Shown piece after piece: positions 43,375-52,632 of a stretch of DNA of 64,000 bases (position 1 is the stretch's first letter; each line of letters starts with the position of its first letter). The notes beneath the pieces were generated by a model. That model saw only the letters and a program-made list of their open reading frames with translations. It was not told the DNA's origin and ran no database searches. The DNA is from Streptacidiphilus jiangxiensis (GTDB lineage: Bacteria > Actinomycetota > Actinomycetes > Streptomycetales > Streptomycetaceae). The position numbers and the translations under genes are program-made. Location of the stretch: positions 1 to 64,000 of the forward strand of contig NZ_FOAZ01000006.1 of NCBI RefSeq assembly GCF_900109465.1, in the 5' to 3' direction.

Positions 43375-44577
43375 TCAGGCCTCGATCACCGGCGGGTTGG
43401 CGGACGGTGGCGCGTCCCAGTCGTCGCCGTCCGCGGGGAGCGGGTAGCGGGTCCGGTTGCGGCGGCCCGACCCGCCGGAGCCTGATCCGGCCGACGGCCG
43501 CATCCCCTCCCCGAGCGGCCCGCCGAGAGCGGCCGCCGGTTCCGCCTCGGCCACGCCGCCCGCCCGGGAGGGCTCGGACACGCCGGTGACCGCCGTGGGC
43601 GACACCTCGGGCGGTGGCGCGCCGAGCCACACCGGCGAGCCGGACGCCGGTGCGGCGGCCGGGATCCCACCCCCGACGAGCGCGCCCGAGCCGATCCCGG
43701 CCGGTCCCGCCCGCAGCGGGCCCTGTCCGAGCAGGCTCGCGTGGGCCGTGACGGGTTCCGGCGGCCACACCCTGCGGGCGTGCGTGGCGGCGGTACGGGT
43801 GGGCGGGTGGTCGAGCTGCGCGGTGGCGTTGTTGTAGGCGACGCCGAGCCGCTCCATCACCACGACGGCCTGCTGCCGGGCCTGTTCCTGCGCGGACAGC
43901 TGCGCGCCGTCGGCGGCCAGCGCGTGCGCGAGGCCGTGCTTGGCGGCGTCCGCCTTGAACTTCCAGTCGGTGGTCTGCGAGGTGACGGCCCGCAGGACCG
44001 TGTCGAGCAGGCTCGGATCGGGCGGCATCTCGGTCCGGGCGACGGTGAGCGCGTGCGCGACTCCCCCGGTCGCCGCGGCGGCGTTCGCGGCGTGGGCGGC
44101 GCCGTTGGTCAGGCTGGTGCGCAGGGTCTGCACCTGGCGGCGGAAGGCGGCCGCGGAGGGTCCGTTCCAGTGCTCGAGCAGGTTGTCGGCGTGGGTGGTC
44201 AGCTGCGCGGCGGTGTCCTGCAGTTCGTCGTGCAGGTGCCGCCAGTGGTCGGCCACCGCCTGGACGGCGGCGGGGTCGGTGGTCTCGATCATGGCTCGCA
44301 GCCCGGCGAGGGTGGGAACGGCCTCGAAGTCGGTGGTGAAGGCCCCGGCGCGGTGGTGCCCGCCGCGGTTCGCCCGCAGCACCCGGTTCCACAGTCGGTC
44401 GGCCAGGTTCTGGGCGTCGACCGCCTTCAGCACTCCACCGACCACGTCGGACACCGCCGACTCGACGGCACCCACGACGGCTCCGACCACGCCGTCGTCC
44501 CCGGCCGGTCCGGCGACGGCCGGGCCGGCCACCGCGCTCTCCCCGGCGGTACCGCCGGTTCCCGCGATGTCGCTCAC
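43375..44577 (-). CDS. WXG100-superfamily-like large protein, partner of the upstream small protein
   Basis: 400 residues from GTG 44577 with GGAGGC upstream. The N-terminal 70 residues are Gly/Val/Ala-rich; about 80-270 is helical with LLEHWNGPSAAAFRRQV, which holds the W-x-G bend of WXG100/PPE-like type VII secretion substrates. The rest is a long Pro/Ala/Gly-rich tail without fixed structure. The GTG overlaps the TGA of the upstream gene (GTGA), so both are made together, like the EsxA/EsxB or PE/PPE pairs. No type VII secretion machinery genes lie in the window. Confidence 0.72.
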   Translation of the reverse strand: MSDIAGTGGTAGESAVAGPAVAGPAGDDGVVGAVVGAVESAVSDVVGGVLKAVDAQNLADRLWNRVLRANRGGHHRAGAFTTDFEAVPTLAGLRAMIETTDPAAVQAVADHWRHLHDELQDTAAQLTTHADNLLEHWNGPSAAAFRRQVQTLRTSLTNGAAHAANAAAATGGVAHALTVARTEMPPDPSLLDTVLRAVTSQTTDWKFKADAAKHGLAHALAADGAQLSAQEQARQQAVVVMERLGVAYNNATAQLDHPPTRTAATHARRVWPPEPVTAHASLLGQGPLRAGPAGIGSGALVGGGIPAAAPASGSPVWLGAPPPEVSPTAVTGVSEPSRAGGVAEAEPAAALGGPLGEGMRPSAGSGSGGSGRRNRTRYPLPADGDDWDAPPSANPPVIEA

Positions 44578-44891
44578 GCCTGCCTCCGGAAGGACTGGAC
44601 CGTCTCCTGCTCCTGGTCCAGGTAGCGCCGGTGGACGCTGCCGGTCCCGTCGGTGACCTCCTGGAGCATCTCCTGCAGCGTCGCGACCATGCCCTTGAGG
44701 GCGGTCTGCATCTGCACGTGGGCGTCGTGCAGGCTGTCGGCCTCCAGGAAGTCGGGCGAGCCGAGCTGCGCCCGGCTGAGCCCGGTCTGGTAGGCGGCGA
44801 TCTGGCTCTTGCCGTCCATGCCGTCGGTGATGCCCTGGAGCTTGAGCACCGTCTCCCTGAGAAAGTCGACGTCGACCTGGTACCCGCTCAC
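44574..44891 (-). CDS. Small WXG100-like helical protein
   Basis: 105 residues, GTG start with GAAGGCA close by. All-helical two-arm pattern: VDVDFLRETVLKLQGITDGM, then GSPDFLEADSLHDAHVQMQT and VATLQEMLQEVTDGTGSVHR. The bend between arms lacks a Trp, so it is a distant relative of the WXG100 fold (as with many actinobacterial ESX-like proteins). It is coupled to the larger W-x-G protein downstream by a 4-base overlap and is probably its secretion partner. Confidence 0.68.
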   Translation of the reverse strand: MSGYQVDVDFLRETVLKLQGITDGMDGKSQIAAYQTGLSRAQLGSPDFLEADSLHDAHVQMQTALKGMVATLQEMLQEVTDGTGSVHRRYLDQEQETVQSFRRQA

Positions 44892-45074
44892 TGCCTTCTC
44901 GTCTCCCCCCGCCCGAAGTCGCTGCGGCGCCGGTCCTTCGGCGCCGCGGCACCACCGTGGTCGTGCGGCGTCCCTGACAACAGGTCAACCGACCGGCCAC
45001 ATACGACCGGTCCCCCGCGCACAGGGCCTGAACTGGGCTTCCGCACCAACCGCGACGACCGTGACCGGGCTCCC

Positions 45075-45311
45075 TCACACGAGGAGGACAAGCAGCACCA
45101 CGGCCGGCACCACCAGCGCCAGACCCACGCAGAGGGCCACCAGACATCCGCCCCACCGGTCGGCCCGCCCGCGGGCCCGCTCGCGATGTCCGCCCACGGG
45201 GATGCCGCGGTGCCACCGCCGGCAGTGCCGCAGGAGCTGCAGGCGTCCCTCGGTCTCGCCGGTCCAGCCGGTGCTGAAGCCGCACTCCCCGCACCAGTAC
45301 CGGTACTGCAC
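45075..45311 (-). CDS. Small zinc-ribbon membrane protein
   Basis: 78 residues from GTG 45311, which has GAAGGGAT upstream. The N-terminus has YRYWCGECGFSTGWTGETEG, a half zinc ribbon with CxxC, followed by LRHCRRWHRG as possible second ligands. A long hydrophobic segment (CLVALCVGLALVVPAVVLLV) closes the protein. It is in the same direction as the WXG100-like pair (183 bases upstream of it) and divergent from the NACHT gene. Function unknown. Confidence 0.62.
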   Translation of the reverse strand: MQYRYWCGECGFSTGWTGETEGRLQLLRHCRRWHRGIPVGGHRERARGRADRWGGCLVALCVGLALVVPAVVLLVLLV

Positions 45312-45524
45312 GGCGATCCCTTCTGCCGCGCCGCTGAGCGCCGTCCGTCCCGTCCCCGAAACGCGGTCCGGTGGCACGCTGCTGATCCGCCGTCGGCGAA
45401 CCGCACGATCCTTCCGGGCACCTCCGCACCGGCGCCAGGTCACGCACCGGCCATGGATGACCGGTCGTCACTGCGGGGACGATAGGGTACGCACCGACAA
45501 CTTACTGGTGCGTAAGGAGCCGTG

Positions 45525-47975
45525 GTGACGGAGCTGGGCACGGCCCTGCGGGGGCTGCGAACGGCCACGAGCATGACGCAGGAGCAGCTGGCCGAACGCT
45601 CGGGAGTGAGCGTGCGCACCATCCGCCGCCTGGAGAACGGCGCACTGCCCGACCCGCGGTTGGCGACGATCAACCAGCTGGCGGCCGCACTGGGGGTCGC
45701 GCCGCACGTCCTGAACCCCTCCTCGGCCGGCCTGCCCGCCGACGCGGGCACCGACGTGCGCGCGGGCGCCGCACCCGCTCCCGCCTTCGCGCCCCGGTCA
45801 CCGTTCCACGTGCACGGCGTGCTGGAGGAGGCGGCCGGGGAGCTGGCGCGGGAGATCCGGCGGCGCTGGCGGCGCGAGGAGGACCAGAGCCGGGTCCGCG
45901 ACCCGTTCCACCTCCCGGTGCGCTGGCGTCCCGCCCCCGCCGACCTGGTCGACCGCTCGGACAACATCCAGCGGCTGGGGCCTGGGGCCGTCGCCGAGCC
46001 CCTGGACCTGTCGGGGGACCTGTCGGACGTGGCGCTGGTGCACCGGCGCATACCCTCGGGCCGCCTGGTCGTCCTCGGGCGCGCCGGGGCCGGCAAGTCG
46101 GTGCTGGCGATCCGCCTGGCGCTGGACCTGCTGGAGTCCGGCTGCTCCCAGGTCCCGGTCATCTTCAGCCTCGGCGCCTGGGATCCGACCACCACCTCGC
46201 TGCCCGACTGGCTGGTCGGCCAACTGCTGCGCGACCACCCGCATCTGGCACGCCGCAGCCCCGGCGGCGCGCAGTCCCTCGCCGAGGCGCTGATCCACTG
46301 CGACGCCGTACTGCCCGTCCTGGACGGCTTCGACGAGATCGCCGAGGGCCTGCGCGCGGCGGCGCTGCGTGAGCTGAACACGACGTCCTCGGCCCTGGTG
46401 GTGACCACCAGGCGCGAGGAGTTCGCGGACGCGGTCCGCGTCGCCGGAGCCCCCCTGGCCTGGGCCGCCGGCATCGAGCTCGGCGACATCACCACCGACG
46501 ACCTGGCGCACTACCTGCCCCGCACGGCCCGCGACGGGAACGCCCACGGCTGGGACCGGGTCCTGACCGCCGCCCGCGACCCGCAGGATCCGGCGGGCGC
46601 GCGGCTCGCGGAGGCGCTCAGCACCCCGCTCATGGTCGCCCTGGCCCGCGTCCTCTACAGCGACGGAAGCGGCGACGGAAGTGGCGACGGCAGCGACGAG
46701 GAGCGGGGTGACAGCGGTGACGGATCCGGCGGCAAGGCCGGCCCCGACCCCGCCGAACTCCTGGACGCCGACAGGTTCCCCGACACCCGCTCGCTGGAGG
46801 AGCACCTGCTGAAGGGCTTCGTGCCCACCCTCTACCGCATGCGGCCCCCCGAACCCGCCACCCCCGGTCGCGGTCGGCCGCGCCGCGCGTTCCACCCCGA
46901 CCAGGCCGGTCGCTGGCTCGGCTACCTGGCCCACGGCCTGGCCACCCACCCGTCGGACCGGCACGACCTCGCCTGGTGGCAGCTCGGCGACAGCATGCGC
47001 CGCAGCTCGCGCACGCTCGCGGTCGTGCTCACCACCGCGGCCTGCCTCACCGTCTCCACCTGGCTGGTCGGAGCCCTGATCGGGGCGCTGATCGCGGTCG
47101 ACCCGGTCCAGATCGTGCTGCTCGGCCTGCTGCTCGGGCCGGTGGCGGGCCTGGCGTTCGGCTGCGTGTACGCGGTGACGCCCCTGTTCGGCCGAGGCTC
47201 CGGCATCGAGCCCTCCCGCACCCGCCTGCGTCTGCGCGGGCACCAGCAGATGACCCGCCGACCACGCCGCGCGCTCACCGCGCACCTCGGCGCGATCCTG
47301 CTCGGCGGCTTCGTCATGGGCGCCGGCTTCGCGCTCGCCCTGACCCTGGAACGCAGCCTTGTCTACCACTTCCCGCTCAGCGCGCCGGGCGTGCTGACGG
47401 TGACGCTCATCAACATCGTCGTCTTCGCGCTGATCTTCGGCACGGCGGCAACGTCGGTCTTCGGACTCCTGACGGCCTTCCAGGCGCCGCTGGACACCAG
47501 CTCCACGGCCACGCCCTCCGCCCTGCTCGCCTCGAACCGGGCCGAGACCACCCGGCAGCTCCTCGTCCTCGCCGCGCTGCTGGCGGGCGCGATCACCGGG
47601 ATCGGCGAGCTGGTCACCGTCACCTTCCAGGGCACCCTGGGCCCGCTGATCTGGGGAGAGGGCGGGATCGAGATCGGCGTCATCGGCGGGGTGGGCGGCG
47701 CCGCCGCCTACGTCTTCACCTTCACCGCCTGGGGCCAGTGGCTGGTCCTGGTCCGGTTCTGGCTCCCGCTGACGGGGCGACTGCCCTGGAACACCGCCGC
47801 GTTCCTGGACGACGCCTACGGCCGGGGCGCACTGCGCCGTTCCGGCGCGGTCTACCAGTTCCGCCACGTCCGTCTGCAGCACCATCTCGCCCGCGCCCAC
47901 CGCGCGCGCGAGGCCCGCTTCGCCGACGCGGACCTCTCCGACCCGGCGGCGGAGGCACGCGGCGAGAAGGAGTGA
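45525..47975 (+). CDS. XRE-NACHT-transmembrane protein (STAND NTPase)
   Basis: 816 residues from GTG 45525, which has AAGGAG at good spacing (GTG 45522 is nearer). Three parts: an N-terminal XRE-type DNA-binding domain (about 7-62: MTQEQLAERSGVSVRTIRRL); a NACHT-type NTPase with P-loop LGRAGAGKS (about 185-193) and Walker B VLPVLDGFDE (about 263-272); and a C-terminal region of about seven hydrophobic helices (about 508-770). A Gly/Ser/Asp-rich repeat (46660-46735) separates NTPase and membrane parts. Such fusions of XRE and NACHT in actinobacteria are poorly known; NACHT proteins include phage-defence sensors. A membrane-bound signal switch is plausible; the effector function is not evident. 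Confidence 0.85.
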   Translation: MTELGTALRGLRTATSMTQEQLAERSGVSVRTIRRLENGALPDPRLATINQLAAALGVAPHVLNPSSAGLPADAGTDVRAGAAPAPAFAPRSPFHVHGVLEEAAGELAREIRRRWRREEDQSRVRDPFHLPVRWRPAPADLVDRSDNIQRLGPGAVAEPLDLSGDLSDVALVHRRIPSGRLVVLGRAGAGKSVLAIRLALDLLESGCSQVPVIFSLGAWDPTTTSLPDWLVGQLLRDHPHLARRSPGGAQSLAEALIHCDAVLPVLDGFDEIAEGLRAAALRELNTTSSALVVTTRREEFADAVRVAGAPLAWAAGIELGDITTDDLAHYLPRTARDGNAHGWDRVLTAARDPQDPAGARLAEALSTPLMVALARVLYSDGSGDGSGDGSDEERGDSGDGSGGKAGPDPAELLDADRFPDTRSLEEHLLKGFVPTLYRMRPPEPATPGRGRPRRAFHPDQAGRWLGYLAHGLATHPSDRHDLAWWQLGDSMRRSSRTLAVVLTTAACLTVSTWLVGALIGALIAVDPVQIVLLGLLLGPVAGLAFGCVYAVTPLFGRGSGIEPSRTRLRLRGHQQMTRRPRRALTAHLGAILLGGFVMGAGFALALTLERSLVYHFPLSAPGVLTVTLINIVVFALIFGTAATSVFGLLTAFQAPLDTSSTATPSALLASNRAETTRQLLVLAALLAGAITGIGELVTVTFQGTLGPLIWGEGGIEIGVIGGVGGAAAYVFTFTAWGQWLVLVRFWLPLTGRLPWNTAAFLDDAYGRGALRRSGAVYQFRHVRLQHHLARAHRAREARFADADLSDPAAEARGEKE

Positions 47976-48023
47976 GGGCGCGGCGCTCCTCAATGTTCGC
48001 AACCGGCATGGATGATGAGGTCC

Positions 48024-48464
48024 ATGGCCGTCTTCCTGCTCCAGCGATCCACCGCGCTGACCGTCCCGGACTGCTGGGACCGGCTCACCGACTGGCGCCG
48101 TCACGGTGACCGCATGCCGTTCACCACGGTCGCGCCCGTCTCCGGCACGGGGCGCGCGGTGGGCGAGGTGGTGCTCGCCCGGACGGCGGTGGGGCGGTGG
48201 GGCTTCGACGACCCGATGGAGATCGTGGCCTTCACCCCGCCGGGGGAGGGCGGAGCCGGCCTGTGCCGCCTGGAGAAGCGGGGGCAGTCGGTGCGCGGCT
48301 GGGCGGAACTGCGCGTCCGTCGCCGGGACAGCGGGGTCGGCGCGGACGTGCTGTGGGTCGAGGAGATCCGCGTCCGGGGCGTCCCGGCCGCGTTCGACCC
48401 GATCACCGCGGCCACCTGCCGCGTGCTCTTCGGCCGCGCCCTGGCCGGCGTGCTGGCGGACTGA
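48024..48464 (+). CDS. SRPBCC-family protein
   Basis: 146 residues from ATG 48024; earlier ATGs at 48012 and 48015 are possible. The pattern STALTVPDCWDRLTDWRRHG, then MPFTTVAPVSGTGRAVGEVV and DDPMEIVAFTPPG fits the START/SRPBCC (polyketide cyclase-like) fold that holds hydrophobic ligands. No active-site set is obvious. It follows the NACHT gene by 48 bases in the same direction and could be co-transcribed. Confidence 0.72.
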   Translation: MAVFLLQRSTALTVPDCWDRLTDWRRHGDRMPFTTVAPVSGTGRAVGEVVLARTAVGRWGFDDPMEIVAFTPPGEGGAGLCRLEKRGQSVRGWAELRVRRRDSGVGADVLWVEEIRVRGVPAAFDPITAATCRVLFGRALAGVLAD

Positions 48465-48492
48465 GACGCGGACCGGTGCGCGGCCCGACCGG

Positions 48493-49047
48493 TCAGCCTC
48501 CGTCGGTGGCCAGCAGCGAGTACATGAACATGTCCCGACGCTCGGTCCCGACCAGCTGCCAACCCCGCAGCAGCCCCTCCCTGGTGAACCCGACGCGCTC
48601 GGCGGTCCGCCAGGAGGCCTCGTTCCACGGCTCGACGTACAGCTCCAGCCGCGGGATCCCGAGCTCCGTCAGCGCCCACCGCGCGACGGCGTCCAGCCCG
48701 GCCCCCGCAGCCCTCCTCCCCCGCGCCGACGCGACCACCCAGTACCCCAGCGAGGCACGTCCGTCGCTGAGGTTGCGCAGCCACAGACCGATGTTGCCCA
48801 CAGGCCGCCCGTCTGCCGCCTCGATGACGAACGGGTACCCGGTGCGGGTCAGGGCCCGCTGCCACTGACGTTCCACGAAGGCGATGCCCTCCGACCGGGA
48901 GTACGCCGCGGGCACGGTCGTGATCAGCGGGATCAGCTCGTCCTCGGCCGCCTCGCGCACCAACTCGAGATCGGGCTCCGCCATGGTCCAGGGCCGCAGG
49001 GTGAATCCGCCGTCGGCGGCGAGCACGGGCACGTCGAGTGGTTCCAT
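48493..49047 (-). CDS. GNAT family N-acetyltransferase (RimJ/RimL-like)
   Basis: 184 residues with GAGAGGA before the ATG. FTLRPWTMAEPDLELVREAA is the usual start; the acetyl-CoA part is LGYWVVASARGRRAAGAGLD, and LELYVEPWNEASWRTAERVG with REGLLRG completes the ribosomal-protein acetyltransferase plan. Substrate unknown. Confidence 0.88.
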   Translation of the reverse strand: MEPLDVPVLAADGGFTLRPWTMAEPDLELVREAAEDELIPLITTVPAAYSRSEGIAFVERQWQRALTRTGYPFVIEAADGRPVGNIGLWLRNLSDGRASLGYWVVASARGRRAAGAGLDAVARWALTELGIPRLELYVEPWNEASWRTAERVGFTREGLLRGWQLVGTERRDMFMYSLLATDGG

Positions 49048-49170
49048 GGCGGCATCCTCTCAAGGGAGCGCAACGAACCGACCGGAAGGACACCCCAGTT
49101 CCCGGGCAGAGCCGTGGCCTGATCCGGGAGGTCGACGAGACCTACGTCAGGCCGGCCCCGGCACCCCGGC

Positions 49171-49755
49171 TCAGGGCTGGGCGGCGATCCTCGCGAACAG
49201 CTCCGGGTCGCGCAGGCCGACGCAGTCGTGCGCCCAGAAGGGCTCGGAGTAGACGAACGTGCCGGTCATCCACGGCTCGTGGGACGACAGGCGCACGACC
49301 TGGAACGCCGGGTCCGGGATACGCAGCGAGGGCGAGCGGAACCCGTACGCGCTCGCCCGCTGAAAGCCCCGCGCCCCGTAGTACGTGGGCGATCCCTCCA
49401 GGAAGACCAGCGGTACGCCACTGCGCTCGGCGGCCGCCAGCGCTGCCCTGACCAGTGCGGTCCCGACGCCTCGGCGCTGGTGGTCCGGGAGGACCCCGAG
49501 CGGTGACAGGCTGAGCACGTCCACCAGCCGGGGGTCGGCGTCCAGGCGGCAGGCGCTCAGCATGACGTGGCCGACCACCTCGCCCTGACGCGTCGCCACG
49601 AGGGAGATCGGCGCGATCGCGGCGGGCGCCTCCCGCAACGCGTCGACCAGCGCGGGGACGTGGTCCGGGTCCGCGAAGGCGAGCGCGTGGACGCGGCGCA
49701 CGTCCGCGTGGTCCTGGGGCTGCTCGGCTCTGATCGCGTAGTCGTCGAAGGTCAT
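49171..49755 (-). CDS. GNAT family N-acetyltransferase (YhbS-like)
   Basis: 194 residues. Core: VVGHVMLSACRLD, VLSLSPLGVLPDHQRRGVGT (acetyl-CoA loop) and PLVFLEGSPTYYGARGFQRA; the order and the GFRSPSLRIPD stretch are typical of the YhbS/COG3153 group. These act on small molecules or tRNA-linked substrates; the true one is unknown. In the same direction as the GNAT gene at 48493. Confidence 0.87.
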   Translation of the reverse strand: MTFDDYAIRAEQPQDHADVRRVHALAFADPDHVPALVDALREAPAAIAPISLVATRQGEVVGHVMLSACRLDADPRLVDVLSLSPLGVLPDHQRRGVGTALVRAALAAAERSGVPLVFLEGSPTYYGARGFQRASAYGFRSPSLRIPDPAFQVVRLSSHEPWMTGTFVYSEPFWAHDCVGLRDPELFARIAAQP

Positions 49756-49833
49756 GACGGTGAGGCTAGCCAGGGACCGTCGCGGCTGTCCGCTGCATAT
49801 CCGCTGCCCGCGGATGCGGGCCCGGCGGGACCG

Positions 49834-50328
49834 TCAGGCCAGGTCGCCCAGGTAGGTGCGGGTCGGACGGCCGGCGGCGAGGGCGGTCAGCTCGGCCGTG
49901 AGGCCGAGCGGCAGGAGGGTGAGGTCGGCGAGGTCGGCGAGCGGGTGCCAGACCAGGGCCGTCTGTGTCCGGTCGGGCCGCAGCGGCAGCGGCGGTTGCG
50001 GTCCGGGCTCCTGCTCCTGCTCCTGCTCCACCTGGAAGACCAGCTGCAGTTGCTGCCGTGAGGTGCTGTGCAGCGGATGGCCGAGGTGCCGCTCGGGAAG
50101 GAACTCGCGGACCCACAGCAGGCGCAGCACCCGCACCCGGTGGCCGGTCTCCTCCAGCACCTCCCGCCGCACCGCCTCCTCGGCGGTCTCGCCGAGCTCC
50201 AGCCGGCCGCCGGGCAGGACGTGGAAGTCGCGCGTTCCGTCGTGGTGACGCACCAGCAGGATCCGCCCGCGCGGATCGACCAGCACCGCACGGGCACTGA
50301 CGCGCGGCCCGTTCCGCTCCCCGTCCAT
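49834..50328 (-). CDS. Nudix hydrolase
   Basis: 164 residues from ATG 50328. The Nudix box is complete: GGRLELGETAEEAVRREVLE followed by ETGH, with metal-binding Glu residues. The RILLVRHHDGTRDFHVLPGG lead-in is standard. A TACTGT box ends six bases before the ATG, so the mRNA is probably leaderless and a longer upstream frame is not used. A Glu/Gln repeat (VEQEQEQEPG) sits after the core. Likely hydrolyses a nucleoside diphosphate derivative; the substrate is not set. Confidence 0.9.
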   Translation of the reverse strand: MDGERNGPRVSARAVLVDPRGRILLVRHHDGTRDFHVLPGGRLELGETAEEAVRREVLEETGHRVRVLRLLWVREFLPERHLGHPLHSTSRQQLQLVFQVEQEQEQEPGPQPPLPLRPDRTQTALVWHPLADLADLTLLPLGLTAELTALAAGRPTRTYLGDLA

Positions 50329-50514
50329 CTCCCCACAGTAGCCGTCCGTCCGTTGCCGGTTGGCCGAGGGTGTCCTGTCGCCGGACACGGCTGATCGGCT
50401 AGTGTGACGAAGGCCCGGCGCGGCGCGTCGACCGCTCCGGGGCCGGTGCTCGCCCGAGCGGGAGTCCGCGACCTGAACCACGCACGCCGCCTCAGTGGAA
50501 GGAAGCCGGCTCCT

Positions 50515-51744
50515 GTGCCCACGGAACCTGCCCGCCCCACCAGGCCTCTGCGTCTGATCGTCCGTCGCGAGCGCACCCGCTCCGTCGACCGGCCGCGCCT
50601 GTGGTGCGCGGCCACGACCGCGGTCGGGCTCGTCGCGCTGGGCGCCGTCACCACGAGCAGCGTCCCGGCCGCCGTCGGGTCCGCCGTGTCGCGAACCAAC
50701 ACCATGAGTGCGACCGGCGACAGCGCGCCCCTGCACCGCGTCCTGCCGCCCGGCGGTTCGCCCCCGACCGGCGGGGACGGTCGCACCTCCGCCGCCGCGC
50801 AGGGCCCCGCCACCCCCACCGCCGGGTCGCCCGCGGGCGGGAGCGGCATACCCCCGCTCGTCCTCGCGGCCTACCTCGACGCCGAGCGAGCGGTGTCCCA
50901 CTCCGATCCCGGCTGCCGGCTGCGTTGGCAGATGCTCGCGGGCATCGGCGAGGTCGAGTCCGGGCAGGCCGAGGGCGGCGACCTGACCGCCGACGGCACC
51001 ACCCGCACGCCCATCCTCGGCCCCGCGCTCGACGGCACCGGCGGCAACGCGGCCATCCCCGCGCCCGGGGGCGGCTGGGCGCACGCCGAGGGCCCGATGC
51101 AGTTCCTGCCCTCCACCTGGGCGCAGTGGGGTGTGGACGGCAACGGCGACGGCGTGGCCGACGTCAACAACATCTTCGACGCGGCCCTGGCCGCCGGGCA
51201 CTACCTGTGTGCGGGCGGCCGCGACCTCTCCACCCCGACCGGCCTGGACGCGGCGATCCTCAGCTACAACCACTCCGCCGGCTACCTCGCCACGGTGACG
51301 GCGTGGATCACGTACTACGAGAACAACCCCAACACCGGCTCCGGCCCCACCGGCATCGGCTCCGGCTCCGGCTCCGGCAGCCCGTCGGCGAGCGGCCGGC
51401 CCAGCCCCAGCGGCAGCCGCCCGCATCCGACGTCGAGCCCCACGCGGTCGGGCTCGCCGAGCCCGAGCCCGAGGCCGTCCCGCTCCGCCACACCGTCCGG
51501 CTCTCCCACGACCTCGGGCTCCCCCACGGCTTCGCCGTCGGGCTCCCCGTCCTCCTCCACCCCGGCCTGCCCCTCGCCGACGGGGACGCCGAGCGGCTCG
51601 AGCTCGCCGTCGCCCTCCCCGACGCCCACCCCGACCGGAACCGGCAGCGCCTCCCCGACCCCGTCGCCCACCGGCTGCCCGAGCCCGACCTCGACGGGCT
51701 CGCCGGCCCCGTCGGGTACGGGCACCGCCCGTCCAGGATCTTGA
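50515..51744 (+). CDS. Secreted lytic transglycosylase-like protein with low-complexity tail
   Basis: 409 residues from GTG 50515, which has GGAAGGAAG at good spacing. A basic N-terminus and hydrophobic stretch (ATTAVGLVALGAVTTSSVP) form a signal or anchor. The catalytic domain reads RLRWQMLAGIGEVESGQAEG (catalytic Glu), GPMQFLPSTWAQWGVDGNGD, GHYLCAGGRDLS and AILSYNHSAGYLATV, as in soluble murein transglycosylases that cut peptidoglycan between MurNAc and GlcNAc. The last 130 residues are Ser/Pro/Thr/Gly repeats, probably wall-spanning. Confidence 0.88.
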   Translation: MPTEPARPTRPLRLIVRRERTRSVDRPRLWCAATTAVGLVALGAVTTSSVPAAVGSAVSRTNTMSATGDSAPLHRVLPPGGSPPTGGDGRTSAAAQGPATPTAGSPAGGSGIPPLVLAAYLDAERAVSHSDPGCRLRWQMLAGIGEVESGQAEGGDLTADGTTRTPILGPALDGTGGNAAIPAPGGGWAHAEGPMQFLPSTWAQWGVDGNGDGVADVNNIFDAALAAGHYLCAGGRDLSTPTGLDAAILSYNHSAGYLATVTAWITYYENNPNTGSGPTGIGSGSGSGSPSASGRPSPSGSRPHPTSSPTRSGSPSPSPRPSRSATPSGSPTTSGSPTASPSGSPSSSTPACPSPTGTPSGSSSPSPSPTPTPTGTGSASPTPSPTGCPSPTSTGSPAPSGTGTARPGS

Positions 51745-51826
51745 ACGGCTGCCGAGGCACGGCAGGTGTCCGCCGTCACGGGAACACCTGAGGGCGAAGG
51801 CGAGTTCGTCCGGATCTCCGCACCGC

Positions 51827-52558
51827 TCACCGCTCACAGGCGCGGGCGCGGATGAGAAGGAAGGGCGGCAGCCCTGCCCTCTGCGGCTGCCGGGCCACCA
51901 CTTCGGCGGTCGGGGTCGGCTCGGTCAGGGACTCGAGCGCGAAGCCGTGCCGCAGCAGTGCGGTGACATACGTGGACGTCGTCCGGTGGTGGTTGCCGAC
52001 TCGGCGCACGGCCTGGGGTTGGTCGGACCGCCAGAACCCCTCGGCGAGGTAGTCGCCGACCACCCTGCGGGTGGCACCGTCAGCAGCCTGCGCCCACGTC
52101 GCGTGCGGCGCCTCGAAGCAGGGGTGCGGCACGCTGAGGACGAGCGAGCCCCGCGCGGTCAGCACCCGGCCTACAGCCTTCAGGGCGGCATCCAGGTCGG
52201 GCACGTGGTTCAGGGACAGACCGGCGGTGACCCAGTCGACCGAATCGTCGGCGACCGTCGCGAGCGTGCATCCGTCGTCGACGGTGTAGACCACGGTGCC
52301 GGGACCGGCCGCCCCGGCGGCCCGGGCGTGTTCGATGAGGCGCGGCGTCGGGTCGACACCCACGACGGACGCCCCGCGGGCGGCCAGCGCGCGGCTGATG
52401 ATGCCCTCGCCGCAGCCGAGGTCGAGAACCCGGTGACCGCTCAGCCGGGAGGGAAGCCGGTCAAGCAGGACGTCACGGTTGAACTCGTTGAGCGCGGAGC
52501 CGGCCCGGAGGAGCTCTGCGTACCAGTCGGCGATGGTGTCCCAGGTGTCAGTCATCAA
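51827..52558 (-). CDS. Class I SAM-dependent methyltransferase
   Basis: 243 residues; the ATG codons at 52558 and 52555 are both possible. The SAM site is VLDLGCGEGIISRALAARGA, then VVGVDPTPRLIEHARAAG and SVDWVTAGLSLNHVPDLDAA. YVTALLRHGFALESLTEP is the common C-terminal cap. It resembles UbiE/methyltransf_11 enzymes; the acceptor is unknown. Upstream is a TetR gene in the same direction. Confidence 0.88.
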   Translation of the reverse strand: MMTDTWDTIADWYAELLRAGSALNEFNRDVLLDRLPSRLSGHRVLDLGCGEGIISRALAARGASVVGVDPTPRLIEHARAAGAAGPGTVVYTVDDGCTLATVADDSVDWVTAGLSLNHVPDLDAALKAVGRVLTARGSLVLSVPHPCFEAPHATWAQAADGATRRVVGDYLAEGFWRSDQPQAVRRVGNHHRTTSTYVTALLRHGFALESLTEPTPTAEVVARQPQRAGLPPFLLIRARACER

Positions 52559-52632
52559 AGCCTGGACGCTACCTGTTCCCTGAGGACTCCTCGACCGCCT
52601 TTCCGACGATTTCTGCGACTGTTCCGGCGGTG

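Noticed and set aside
41660..44392. Esterase frame extended to 910 codons
   Set aside because: The extra N-terminal part is antisense of the WXG100-like gene; a signal peptide and ribosome site fix the start at 43273.
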